Origin: Tubulanus polymorphus
Lineage: Eukaryota; Nemertea; Palaeonemertea; Tubulaniformes; Tubulanidae
Length of the DNA: 64,000 nt
Assembly: GCF_964204645.1 (NCBI RefSeq)
Contig: NC_134036.1
Span: 7,302,704-7,366,703 of the forward strand
Reading direction: 5' to 3'
In this document: positions 1 through 13,000 of the stretch, one piece after another
How the letters are laid out: each line of letters begins with the position of its first letter
Position numbering within the stretch: position 1 is the first letter of the stretch
Program-made: the position numbers and the translations under genes
Notes under the pieces: model-generated
What the model saw: only the letters and a program-made list of their open reading frames with translations
Told to the model about the DNA's origin: nothing
Databases searched by the model: none

Positions 1-1276
1 GCAGTAGGTCGGTCGTCCGTTCGTTCGTCAGTGTGCCGGCGGTGGTTGTTCGAAAAACGACTAAGTGCTGACCGGGCCTTGATCAGCGTTACGACCCGGC
101 ACCGGTCAGGGAGGGAGGGAGGGAGGCAGTAGGTCGGTCGTCCGTCCGTTCGTCATTGTGCCGGCGGTGGTAGTTCGAAAAACGACTAAGTGCTGACCGG
201 GCCTTGATCAGCGTTACGACCCGGTGCAGTGAGGGAGGGAGGGAGGCAGTAGGTCGGTCGTCCATCCGTTCGTCAGTGTGCCGGCGGTGGTTGTTCGAAA
301 AACGACTAAGTGCTGACCGGGCCATGATCAGCGTTACGACCCGGTGCAGTGAGGGATGGAGGGAGGCACTAGGACAGTCGTCCGCCCGTTAGTCAGTGTG
401 TCGGCGGTTGTTGTTCGAAAAACGACTAAGTGCTGACCGGGCCATGAACAGCGTTACGACCCGGCACCGGTCAGGAAGGGAGGGAGGGTGGCAGTAGGTC
501 GGTCGTCCGTTCGTTCGTCAGTGTGCCGGCGGTGGTAGTTCGAAAAACGACTAAGTGCTGACCGGGCCTTGATCAGCGTTACGACCCGTTGCAGTGAGGG
601 AGGGAGGGAGGGAGGCAGTAGGTCCGTCGTCCGCCCGTTAGTCAGTGTGTCGGCGGTTGCTGTTCGAAAAACGACTAAGTGCTGACCGGGCCTTGATCAG
701 CGTTACGACCCGGTGCAGTGAGGGAGGGAGGGAGGCAGTAGGTCGGTCGTCCGTCCGTTCGTCAGTGTGCCGGCGGTGGTTGTTCGAAAAACGACTAAGT
801 GCTGACCGGGCCTTGATCAGCGTTACGACCCGGTGCAGTGAGCGAGGGAGGGAGGGAGGGAGGCATTAGGTCGGTCGTCCATCCGTTCGTCAGTGTGCCG
901 GCGGTGGTTGTTCGAAAAACGACTAAGTGCTGACCGGGCCTTGATCAGCGTTACGACCCGGTGCAGTGAGGGAGGGAGGGAGGCAGTAGGTCGGTCGTCC
1001 GTCCGTTCGTCAGTGTGCCGGCGGTGGTTGTTCGAAAAACGACTAAGTGCTGACCGGGCCTTGATCAGCGTTACGACCCGGTGCAGTGAGCGAGGGAGGG
1101 AGGGAGGGAGGCATTAGGTCGGTCGTCCATCCGTTCGTCAGTGTGCCGGCGGTGGTTGTTCGAAAAACGACTAAGTGCTGACCGGGCCATGATCAGCGTT
1201 ACGACCCGGTGCAGTGAGGGAGGGAGGGAGGCACTAGGACAGTCGTCCGCCCGTTAGTCAGTGTGTCGGCGGTTGT

Positions 1277-3616
1277 TGTACGAAAAACGACTAAGTACTG
1301 ACCGGGCCATGAACAGCGTTACGACCCGGCACCAGTCAGGAAGGGAGGGAGGGTGGCAGTAGGTCGGTCGTCCGTTCGTTCGTCAGTGTGCCGGCGGTGG
1401 TTGTTCGAAAAACGACTAAGTGCTGACCGGGCCTTGATCAGCGTTACGACCCGGTGCAGTGAGGGAGGGAGGGAGGGAGGGAGGCAGTAGGTCCGTCGTC
1501 CGCCCGTTAGTCAGTGTGTCGGCGGTTGCTGTTCGAAAAACGACTAAGTGCTGACCGGGCCATGAACAGCGTTACAACCCGGCACCGGTCAGGAAGGGAG
1601 GGAGGGTGGCAGTAGGTCGGTCGTCCGTTCGTTCGTCAGTCTGCCGGCGGTGGTAGTTCGAAAAACGACTAAGTGCTGACCGGGCCTTGATCAGCGTTAC
1701 GACCCGGTGCAGTGAGGGAGGGAGGGAGGCAGTAGGTCGGTCGTCCGTCCGTTTGTCAGTGTGCCGGCGGTGGTTGTTCGAAAAACGACTAAGTGCTGAC
1801 CGGGTCATAATCAGCGTTACGACCCGGTGCAGTGAGGGAGGGAGGGAGGGAGGCAGTAGGTCGGTCGTCCGTCCGTTCGTCAGTGTGCCGGCGGTGGTTG
1901 TTCGAAAAACGACTAAGTGCTGACCGGGCCTTGATCAGCGTTACGACCCGGTGCAGTGAGGGAGGGAGGGAGGCACTAGGACAGTCGTCCGCCCGTTAGT
2001 CAGTGTGTCGGCGGTTGTTGTTCGAAAAACGACTAAGTGCTGACCGGGCCGTGAACAGCGTTACGACCCGGCACCGGTCAGGAAGGGAGGGAGGGTGGCA
2101 GTAGGTCGGTCGTCCGTTCGTTCGTCAGTGTGCCGGCGGTGGTAGTTCGAAAAACGACTAAGTGCTGACCGGGCATTGATCGGCGTTACGACCCGGTGCA
2201 GTGAGGGAGGGAGGGAGGCAGTAGGTCGGTCGTCCGTCCGTTCGTCAGTGTGCCGGCGGTGGTTGTTCGAAAAACGACTAAGTGCTGACCGGGTCATAAT
2301 CAGCGTTACGACCCGGTGCAGTGAGGGAGGGAGGGAGGCAGTAGGTCGGTCGTCCATCCGTTCGTCAGTGTGCCGGCGGTTGTTGTTCGAAAAACGACTA
2401 AGTGCTGACCGGGCCTTGATCAGCGTTACGACCCGGTGCAGTGAGGGAGGGAGGGAGGCAGTAGGTCGGTCGTCCATCCGTTCGTCAGTGTGCCGGCGGT
2501 GGTTGTTCGAAAAACGACTAAGTGCTGACCGGGTCATGATCAGCGTTACGACCCGGTGCAGTGAGGGAGGGAGGGAGGGAGGCAGTAGGTCGGTCGTCCA
2601 TCCGTTCGTCAGTGTGCCGGCGGTGGTTGTTCGAAAAACGACTAAGTGCTGACCGGGCCATGATCAGCGTTACGACCCGGTGCAGTGAGGGATGGAGGGA
2701 GGCACTAGGACAGTCGTCCGCCCGTTAGTCAGTGTGTCGGCGGTTGTTGTTCGAAAAACGACTAAGTGCTGACCGGGCCATGAACAGCGTTACGACCCGG
2801 CACCGGTCAGGAAGGGAGGGAGGGTGGCAGTAGGTCGGTCGTCCCGTTCGTTCGTCAGTGTGCCGGCGGTGGTAGTTCGAAAAACGACTAAGTGCTGACC
2901 GGGGCCTTGATCAGCGTTACGACCCGTTGCAGTGAGGGAGGGAGGGAGGGAGGCAGTAGGTCCGTCGTCCGCCCGTTAGTCAGTGTGTCGGCGGTTGCTG
3001 TTCGAAAAACGACTAAGTGCTGACCGGGCCTTGATCAGCGTTACGACCCGGTGCAGTGAGGGAGGGAGGGAGGCAGTAGGTCGGTCGTCCGTCCGTTCGT
3101 CAGTGTGCCGGCGGTGGTTGTTCGAAAAACGACTAAGTGCTGACCGGGCCTTGATCAGCGTTACGACCCGGTGCAGTGAGCGAGGGAGGGAGGGAGGGAG
3201 GCATTAGGTCGGTCGTCCATCCGTTCGTCAGTGTGCCGGCGGTGGTTGTTCGAAAAACGACTAAGTGCTGACCGGGCCTTGATCAGCGTTACGACCCGGT
3301 GCAGTGAGGGAGGGAGGGAGGCAGTAGGTCGGTCGTCCGTCCGTTCGTCAGTGTGCCGGCGGTGGTTGTTCGAAAAACGACTAAGTGCTGACCGGGCCTT
3401 GATCAGCGTTACGACCCGGTGCAGTGAGCGAGGGGAGGGAGGGAGGGAGGCATTAGGTCGGTCGTCCATCCGTTCGTCAGTGTGCCGGCGGTGGTTGTTT
3501 CGAAAAACGACTAAGTGCTGACCGGGCCATGATCAGCGTTACGACCCGGTGCAGTGAGGGAGGGAGGGAGGCACTAGGACAGTCGTCCGCCCGTTAGTCA
3601 GTGTGTCGGCGGTTGT
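1277..3616 (+). repeat. sat1 higher-order block with marker unit (left end)
   Basis: A marker unit carrying TGTACGAAAAACGACTAAGTA (instead of TGTTCG and AAGTG), followed by CACCAGTCAGG, lies at 1277 and again at 3617, defining a block of about 2340 bp. The interval 1572-3460 matches about 49862-51750 almost base for base at an offset of about 48.29 kb, with the same order of variant units. This shows that the two ends of the window share one higher-order family. Confidence 0.75.
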
Positions 3617-4633
3617 TGTACGAAAAACGACTAAGTACTGACCGGGCCATGAACAGCGTTACGACCCGGCACCAGTCAGGAAGGGAGGGAGGGTGGCAGT
3701 AGGTCGGTCGTCCGTTCGTTCGTCAGTGTGCCGGCGGTGGTTGTTCGAAAAACGACTAAGTGCTGACCGGGCCTTGATCAGCGTTACGACCCGGTGCAGT
3801 GAGGGAGGGAGGGAGGGAGGGAGGCAGTAGGTCCGTCGTCCACCCGTTAGTCAGTGTGTCGGCGGTTGTTGTTCGAAAAACGACTAAGTGCTGACCGGGC
3901 CATGAACAGCGTTACGACCCGGCACCGGTCAGGAGGGAGGGAGGGTGGCAGTAGGTCGGTCGTCCGTTCGTTCGTCAGTGTGCCGGCGGTGGTAGTTCGA
4001 AAAACGACTAAGTGCTGACCGGGCCTTGATCAGCGTTACGACCCGGTGCAGTGAGGGAGGGAGGGAGGCAGTAGGTCGGTCGTCCGTCCGTTTGTCAGTG
4101 TGCCGGCGGTGGTTGTTCGAAAAACGACTAAGTGCTGACCGGGTCATAATCAGCGTTACGACCCGGTGCAGTGAGGGAGGGAGGGAGGCAGTAGGTCGGT
4201 CGTCCATCCGTTCGTCAGTGTGCCGGCGGTTGTTGTTCGAAAAACGACTAAGTGCTGACCGGGCCTTGATCAGCGTTACGACCCGGTGCAGTGAGGGAGG
4301 GAGGGAGGCAGTAGGTCGGTCGTCCATCCGTTCGTCAGTGTGCCGGCGGTGGTTGTTCGAAAAACGACTAAGTGCTGACCGGGCCATGATCAGCGTTACG
4401 ACCCGGTGCAGTGAGGGAGGGAGGGAGGGAGGCAGTAGGTCGGTCGTCCGTCCGTTCGTCAGTGTGCCGGCGGTGGTTGTTCGAAAAACGACTAAGTGCT
4501 GACCGGGCCTTGATCAGCGTTACGACCCGGTGCAGTGAGGGAGGGAGGGAGGGAGGCAGTAGGTCGGTCGTCCATCCGTTCGTCAGTGTGCCGGCGGTGG
4601 TAGTTCGAAAAACGACTAAGTGCTGACCGGGCC

Positions 4634-5047
4634 TTGATCAGCGTTACGACCCGGTGCAGTGAGGGAGGGAGGGAGGCAGTAGGTCGGTCGTCCGTCCGTT
4701 CGCCAGTGTGCCGGCGGTGGTTGTTCGAAAAACGACTAAGTGCTGACCGGGCCTTGATCAGCGTTACGACCCGGAGCAGTGACGGAGGGAGGGAGGCAGT
4801 AGGTCGGTCGTCCGTCCGTTCGCCAGAGTGCCGCTGGTGGTTGTTCGAAAAACGACTAAGTGCTGACCGGGCCTTGATCAGCGTTACGACCCGGTGCAGT
4901 GAGGGAGGGAGGGAGGCAGTAGGTCGGTCGTCCGTCCAGTCGTCAGTGTGCCGGCGGTGGTTGTTCGAAAAACGACTAAGTGCTGACCGGGCCATGCACA
5001 GCGTTACGACCCGGCACCGGTCAGGAAGGGAGGGAGGGTGGCAGTAG
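4634..5047 (+). repeat. Duplicated sat1 segment, copy 1
   Basis: A run of variant units, including GAGCAGTGA, the CCAGAGTGCCGCTGG type and a CCATGCACAGCG unit, recurs at 9153-9566 (offset 4519 bp) with few changes. The last part, with the neighbouring CAGTGTGGGAGGGAGGGGGA unit, recurs again at 9638-10054. Reuse of the same rare variants in the same order points to segmental duplication, not independent mutation. Confidence 0.75.
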
Positions 5048-8000
5048 GTCGGTCGTCCGTTCGTTGGTCAGTGTGCCGGCGGTGGTAGTTCGAAAAACGA
5101 CTAAGTGCTGACCGGGCCTTGATCAGCGTTACGACCCGGAGCAGTGTGGGAGGGAGGGGGACAGTAGGTCGGTCGTCCGTCCGTTCGTCAGTGTGCCGGC
5201 AGAGTTGGTTGTTCGAAAAACGACTAAGTGCTGACCGGGCCTTGATCAGCGTTACGACCCGGTGTTGTGACGGAGGGAGGGAGGCAGTAGGTCGGTCGTC
5301 CGTCCTTTCGCCAGAGTGCCGCTGGTGGTTGTTCGAAAAACGACTAAGTGCTGACCGGGCCTTGATCAGCGTTACGACCCGGTGCAGTGAGGGAGGGAGG
5401 GAGGCAGTAGGTCGGTCGTCCGTCCAGTCGTCAGTGTGCCGGCGGTGGTTGTTCGAAAAACGACTAAGTGCTGACCGGGCCTTGATCAGCGTTACGACCC
5501 GGAGCAGTGTGGGAGGGAGGGGGACAGTAGGTCGGTCGTCCGTCCGTTCGTCAGTGTGCCGGCAGAGTTGGTTGTTCGAAAAACGACTAAGTGCTGACCG
5601 GGCCTTGATCAGCGTTACGACCCGGTGTTGTGAGGGAGGGAGGGAGGCAGTAGGTCGGTCGTCCATCCGTTCGTCAGTGTGCCGGCGGTGGTTGTTCGAA
5701 AAACGACTAAGTGCTGACCGGGCCTTGATCAGCGTTACGACCCGGCACCGGTCAGGAAGGGAGGGAGGGTGGCAGTAGGTCGGTCGTCCATCCGTTCGTC
5801 AGTGTGCCGGCGCTGGTTGTTCGAAAAACGACTAAGTGCTGACCGGGCCTTGATCAGCGTTACGACCCGGCGCAGTGAGGGAGGGAGGGAGGCAGTAGGT
5901 CGGTCGTCCGTCCGTTCGTCAGTGTGCCGGCGGTGGTTGTTCGAAAAACGACTAAGTGCTGACCGGGCCTTGATCAGCGTTTCGACCCGGAGCAGTGAGG
6001 GAGGGAGGGAGGCAGTAGGTCGGTCGTCCGTCCGTTCGCCAGTGTGCCGGCGGTGGTTGTTCGAAAAACGACTAAGTGCTGACCGGGCCTTGATCAGCGT
6101 TACGACCCGGAGCATTGAGGGAGGGAGGGAGGCAGTAGGTCGGTCGTCCGTCCGTTTGTCAGTGTGCCGGCAGTGATGGTTGTTCGAAAAACGACTAAGG
6201 GCTGACCGGGCCTTAATCAGCGTTACGACCCGGCGCTGGTCAGGGAGGGAGGGAGGGAGGCAGTAGGTCGGTCGTCCATCCGTTCGTCAGTGTGCCGGCG
6301 GTGGTAGTTCGAAAAACGACTAAGTGCTGACCGGGCCATGATCAGCGTTACGACCCGGTGCAGTGAGGGAGGGAGGGAGGCACTAGGACAGTCGTCCGCC
6401 CGTTAGTCAGTGTGTCGGCGGTTGTTGTTCGAAAAACGACTAAGTGCTGACCGGGCCTTGATCAGCGTTACGACCCGGAGCATTGAGGGAGGGAGGGAGG
6501 CAGTAGGTCGGTCGTCCGTCCGTTCGTCAGTGTGCCGGCGGTGGTAGTTCGAAAAACGACTAAGTGCTGACCGGGCCTTGATCAGCGTTACGACCCGGTG
6601 CAGTGAGGGAGGGAGGGAGGGAGGCAGTAGGTCGGTCGTCCGTTCGTTCGTCAGTGTGCCGGCGGTGGTTGTTCGAAAAACGACTAAGTGCTGACCGGGC
6701 CTTGATCAGCGTTACGACCCGGTGCAGTGAGGGAGGGAGGGAGGGAGGGAGGCAGTAGGTCCGTCGTCCGCCCGTTAGTCAGTGTGTCGGCGGTTGTTGT
6801 TCGAAAAACGACTAAGTGCTGACCGGGCCATGAACAGCGTTACGACCCGGCACCGGTCAGGAAGGGAGGGAGGGTGGCAGTAGGTCGGTCGTCCGTTCGT
6901 TCGTCAGTGTGCCGGCGGTGGTAGTTCGAAAAACGACTAAGTGCTGACCGGGCCTTGATCAGCGTTACGACCCGGTGCAGTGAGGGAGGGAGGGAGGCAG
7001 TAGGTCGGTCGTCCGTCCGTTTGTCAGTGTGCCGGCGGTGGTTGTTCGAAAAACGACTAAGTGCTGACCGGGTCATAATCAGCGTTACGACCCGGTGCAG
7101 TGAGGGAGGGAGGGTGGCAGTAGGACAGTCGTCCGCCCGTTAGTCAGTGTGTCGGCGGTTGTTGTTCGAAAAACGACTAAGTGCTGACCGGGCCTTGATC
7201 AGCGTTACGACCCGGAGCATTGAGGGAGGGAGGAAGGCAGTAGGTCGGTCGTCCATCCGTTCGTCAGTGTGCCGGCGGTGGTAGTTCGAAAAACGACTAA
7301 GTGCTGACCGGGCCTTGATCAGCGTTACGACCCGGTGCAGTGAGGGAGGGAGGGAGGGAGGGAGGCAGTAGGTCGGTCGTCCGTCCGTTCGTCAGTGTGC
7401 CGGCGGTGGTTGTTCGAAAAACGACTAAGTGCTGACCGGGCCTTGATCAGCCTTACGACCCGGTGCAGTTAGGGAGGGAGGGAGGGAGGCAGTAGGTCCG
7501 TCGTCCGCCCGTTAGTCAGTGTGTCGGCGGTTGTTGTTCGAAAAACGACTAAGTGCTGACCGGGCCGTGAACAGCGTTACGACCCGGCACCGGTCAGGAA
7601 GGGAGGGAGGGTGGCAGTAGGTCGGTCGTCCGTTCGTTCGTCAGTGTGCCGGCGGTGGTAGTTCGAAAAACGACTGAGTGCTGACCGGGCCTTGATCAGC
7701 GTTACGAACCGGTGCAGTGAGGGAGGGAGGGAGGCAGTAGGTCGGTCGTCCGTCCGTTCGCCAGTGTGCCGCTGGTGGTTGTTCGAAAAACGACTAAGTG
7801 CTGACCGGGCCTTGATCAGCGTTACGACCCGGAGCAGTGAGGGAGGGAGGGAGGCAGTAGGTCGGTCGTCCGTCCGTTCGCCAGTGTGCCACTGGTGGTT
7901 GTTCGAAAAACGACTAAGTGCTGACCGGGCCTTGATCAGCGTTACGACCCGGTGCAGTGAGGGAGGGAGGGAGGCAGTAGGTCGGTCGTCCGTCCGTTCG

Positions 8001-9152
8001 CCAGTGTGCCGCTGGTGGTTGTTCGAAAAACGACTAAGTGCTGACCGGGCCTTGATCAGCGTTACGACCCGGAGCATTGAGGGAGGGAGGGAGGCAGTAG
8101 GTCGGTCGTCCATCCGTTCGTCAGTGTGCCGGCGGTGGTAGTTCGAAAAACGACTAAGTGCTGACCGGGCCTTGATCAGCGTTACGACCCGGTGCAGTGA
8201 GGGAGGGAGGGAGGGAGGTAGTAGGTCGGTCGTCAGTCCGTTCGTCAGTGTGCCGGCGGTGGTTGTTCGAAAAACGAATAAGTGCTGACCGGGTCATGAT
8301 CAGCGTTACGACCCGGTGCAGTGAGGGAGGGAGGGAGGGACGCAGTAGGTCGGTCGTCCATCCGTTCGTCAGTGTATCGGCGGTTGTTGTTCGAAAAATT
8401 ACTAAGTGCTGACCGGGCCTTGATCAGCGTTACGACCCGGAGCAGTGAGGGAGGGAGGGAGGCAGTAGGTCGGTCGTCCGTCCGTTCGCCAGTGTGCCGG
8501 CGGTGGTTGTTCGAAAAACGAATAAGTGCTGACCGGGTCATGATCAGCGTTACGACCCGGTGCAGTGAGGGAGGGAGGGAGGGACGCAGTAGGTCGGTCG
8601 TCCATCCGTTCGTCAGTGTATCGGCGGTTGTTTTTTCGAAAAACGACTAAGTGCTGACCGGGCCTTGATCAGCGTTACGACCCGGAGCAGTGAGGGAGGG
8701 AGGGAGGTAGTAGGTCGGTCGTCCGTCCGTTCGCCAGTGTGCCGGCGGTGGTTGTTCGAAAAACGACTAAGTGCTGACCGGGCCATGAACAGCGTTACGA
8801 CCCGGCACCGGTCAGGAAGGGAGGGAGGATGGCAGTAGGTCAGTCGTCCGTTCGTTCGTCAGTGTGCCGGCGGTGGTTGTTCGAAAAACGACTAAGTGCT
8901 GACCGGGCCTTGATCAGCGTTATGACCCGGAGCATTGAGGGAGGGAGGGAGGCAGTAGGTCGGTCGTCCGTCCGTTTGTCAGTGTGCCGGCAGCGATGGT
9001 TGTTCGAAAAATGACTAAGGGCTGACCGGGCCTTGATCAGCGTTACGACCCGGAGCATTGAGGGAGGGAGGGAGGCAGTAGGTCGGTCGTCCATCCGTTC
9101 GTCAGTGTGCCGGCGGTGGTAGTTCGAAAAACGACTAAGTGCTGACCGGGCC

Positions 9153-10054
9153 TTGATCAGCGTTACGACCCGGTGCAGTGAGGGAGGGAGGGAGGCAGTA
9201 GGTCGGTCGTCCGTCCGTTCGCCAGTGTGCCGGCGGTGGTTGTTCGAAAAACGACTAAGTGCTGACCGGGCCTTGATCAGCGTTACGACCCGGAGCAGTG
9301 AGGGAGGGAGGGAGGCAGTAGGTCGGTCGTCCGTCCTTTCGCCAGAGTGCCGCTGGTGGTTGTTCGAAAAACGACTAAGTGCTGACCGGGCCTTGATCAG
9401 CGTTACGACCCGGTGCAGTGAGGGAGGGAGGGAGGCAGTAGGTCGGTCGTCCGTCCAGTCGTCAGTGTGCCGGCGATGGTTGTTCGAAAAACGACTAAGT
9501 GCTGACCGGGCCATGCACAGCGTTACGACCCGGCACCGGTCAGGAAGGGAGGGAGGGTGGCAGTAGGTCGGTCGTCCGTTCGTTGGTCAGTGTGCCGGCG
9601 GTGGTAGTTCGAAAAACGACTAAGTGCTGACCGGGCCTTGATCAGCGTTACGACCCGGAGCAGTGTGGGAGGGAGGGGGACAGTAGGTCGGTCGTCCGTC
9701 CGTTCGTCAGTGTGCCGGCAGAGTTGGTTGTTCGAAAAACGACTAAGTGCTGACCGGGCCTTGATCAGCGTTACGACCCGGTGTTGTGACGGAGGGAGGG
9801 AGGCAGTAGGTCGGTCGTCCGTCCTTTCGCCAGAGTGCCGCTGGTGGTTGTTCGAAAAACGACTAAGTGCTGACCGGGCCTTGATCAGCGTTACGACCCG
9901 GTGCAGTGAGGGAGGGAGGGAGGCAGTAGGTCGGTCGTCCGTCCAGTCGTCAGTGTGCCGGCGGTGGTTGTTCGAAAAACGACTAAGTGCTGACCGGGCC
10001 ATGCACAGCGTTACGACCCGGCACCGGTCAGGAAGGGAGGGAGGGTGGCAGTAG
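9153..10054 (+). repeat. Duplicated sat1 segment, copies 2 and 3
   Basis: Contains the second copy of the 4634-5047 run (9153-9566) and, directly after it, a related copy (9638-10054) that shares the CCATGCACAGCG ending and the GCCGGCAGAGTTGG variant unit. It is part of the diverse sat1 zone on the left of the central island. Confidence 0.7.
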
Positions 10055-13000
10055 GTCGGTCGTCCGTTCGTTGGTCAGTGTGCCGGCGGTGGTAGTTCGA
10101 AAAACGACTAAGTGCTGACCGGGCCTTGGTCAGCGTTACGACCCGGAGCAGTGTGGGAGGGAGGGGGACAGTAGGTCGGTCGTCCGTCCGTTCGTCAGTG
10201 TGCCGGCAGAGTTGGTTGTTCGATAAACGACTAAGTGCTGACCGGGCCTTGATCAGCGTTACGACCCGGTGCAGTGAGGGAGGGAGGGAGGCAGTAGGAC
10301 AGTCGTCCGCCCGTTAGTCAGTGTGTCGGCGGTTGTTGTTCGAAAAACGACTAAGTGCTGACCGGGCCTTGATCAGCGTTACGACCCGGAGCATTGAGGG
10401 AGGGAGGGAGGCAGTAGTTCGGTCGTCCGTCCGTTCGCCAGTGTGCCGGCGGTGGTAGTTCGAAAAACGACTAAGTGCTGACCGGGCCTTGATCAGCGTT
10501 ACGACCCGGAGCATTGAGGGAGGGAGGGAGGCAGTAGGTCGGTCGTCCATCCGTTCGTCAGTGTGCCGGCGGTGGTAGTTCGAAAAACGACTAAGTACTG
10601 ACCGGGCCTTGATCAGCCTTACGACCCGGTGCAGTTAGGGAGGGAGGGAGGGAGGCAGTAGGTCCGTCGTCCGCCCGTTAGTCAGTGTGTCGGCGGTTGT
10701 TGTTCGAAAAACGACTAAGTGCTGACCGGGCCATGAACAGCGTTACGACCCGGCACCGGTCAGGAAGGGAGGGAGGGTGGCAGTAGGTCGGTCGTCCGTT
10801 CGTTCGTCAGTGTGCCGGCGGTGGTAGTTCGAAAAACGACTAAGTGCTGACCGGGCCTTGATCAGCGTTACGACCCGGTGCAGTGAGGGAGGGAGGGAGG
10901 CACTAGGACAGTCGTCCGCCCGTTAGTCAGTGTGTCGGCGGTTGTTGTTCGAAAAACGACTAAGTGCTGACCGGGCCTTGATCAGCGTTACGACCCGGTG
11001 CAGTGAGGGAGGGAGGGAGGCACTAGGACAGTCGTCCGCCCGTTAGTCAGTGTGTCGGCGGTTGTTGTTCGAAAAACGACTAAGTGCTGACCGGGCCTTG
11101 ATCAGCGTTACGACCCGGAGCAGTGAGGGGAGGGAGGGAGGCAGTAGGTCGGTCGTCCGTCCGGTCGTCAGTGTGCCGGCGGTGGTTGTTCGAAAAACGA
11201 CTAAGTGCTGACCGGGCCATGATCAGCGTTACGACCCGGTGCAGTGAGGGAGGGAGGGAGGCACTAGGACAGTCGTCCGCCCGTTAGTCAGTGTGTCGGC
11301 GGTTGTTGTTCGAAAAACGACTAAGTGCTGACCGGGCCATGAACAGCGTTACGACCCGGCACCGGTCAGGAAGGGAGGGAGGGTGGCAGTAGGTCGGTCG
11401 TCCATCCGTTCGTCAGTGTGCCGGCGGTGGTTGTTCGAAAAACGACTAAGTGCTGACCGGGCCTTGATCAGCGTTACGACCCGGCGCAGTGAGGGAGGGA
11501 GGGAGGCAGTAGGTCGGTCGTCCGTCCGTCGTCAGTGTGCCGGCGGTGGTTGTTCGAAAAACGACTAAGTGCTGACCGGGCCTTGATCAGCGTTACGACC
11601 CGGAGCAGTGAGGAGGGAGGGAGGCAGTAGGTCGGTCGTCTGTCCGTTCGTCAGTGTGCCGGCGGTGGTAGTTCGAAAAACGACTAAGTGCTGACCGGGC
11701 CTTGATCAGCGTTACGACCCGGAGCATTGAGGGAGGGAGGGAGGCAGTAGGTCGGTCGTCCATCCGTTCGTCAGTGTGCCGGCGGTGGTAGTTCGAAAAA
11801 CGACTAAGTGCTGACCGGGCCTTGATCAGCGTTACGACCCGGTGCAGTGAGGGAGGGAGGGAGGGAGGCAGTAGGTCGGTCGTCCGTCCGTTCGTCAGTG
11901 TGCCGGCAGTGATGGTTGTTCGAAAAACGACTAAGGGCTGACCGGGCCTTAATCAGCGTTACGACCCGGCGCTGGTCAGGGAGGGAGGGAGGGAGGCAGT
12001 AGGTCGGTCGTCCGTCCGTTCGCCAGTGTGCCGGCGGTGGTTGTTCGAAAAACGACTAAGTGCTGACCGGGCCTTGATCAGCGTTACGACCCGGAGCATT
12101 GAGGGAGGGAGGGAGGCAGTAGGTCGGTCGTCCGTCCGTTTATCAGTGTGCCGGCAGTGATGGTTGTTCGAAAAACGACTAAGGGCTGACCGGGCCTTAA
12201 TCAGCGTTACGACCCTGCGCTGGTCAGGGAGGGAGGGAGGGAGGCAGTAGGTCGGTCGTCCATCCGTTCGTCAGTGTGCCGGCGGTGGTAGTTCGAAAAA
12301 CGACTAAGTGCTGACCGGGCCTTGATCAGCGTTACGACCCGGTGCAGTGAGGGAGGGAGGGAGGCAGTAGGTCGGTCGTCCGTCCGTTCGTCAGTGTGCC
12401 GGCGGTGGTTGTTCGAAAAACGACTAAGGGCTGACCGGGCCTTAATCAGCGTTACGACCCGGCGCTGGTCAGGGAGGGAGGGAGGGAGGTAGTAGGTCGG
12501 TCGTCCATCCTTTGTCAGTGTGCCGGCGGTGGTAGTTCGAAAAACGACTAAGTGCTGACCGGGCCATGAACAGCGTTTACGACCCGGCACCGGTCAGGAA
12601 GGGAGGGAGGGTGGCAGTAGGTCGGTCGTCCGTTCGTTCGTCAGTGTGCCGGCGGTGGTAGTTCGAAAAACGACTAAGTGCTGACCGGGCCTTGATCAGC
12701 GTTACGACCCGGTGCAGTGAGGGAGGGAGGGAGGGAGGCAGTAGGTCCGTCGTCCGCCCGTTAGTCAGTGTGTCGGCGGTTGCTGTTCGAAAAACGACTA
12801 AGTGCTGACCGGGCCTTGATCAGCGTTACGACCCGGCACCGGTATTGGAGGGAGGGAGGGAGGCAGTAGGTCGGTCGTCCGTCCGTTCGTCATTGTGCCG
12901 GCGGTGGTAGTTCGAAAAACGACTAAGTGCTGACCGGCCTTGATCAGCGTTACGACCCGGAGCAGTGAGGGAGGGAGGGAGGTAGTAGGTCGGTCGTCTG

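Noticed and set aside
4492-5778. Long open frames on both strands in sat1 (up to about 238 codons elsewhere, for example 48027-48743)
   Set aside because: The 120-bp unit is a multiple of three and has a stop-free frame on each strand, so frames run through several units until a 4-bp GGGA change breaks them. The products are pure unit repeats with no family features.
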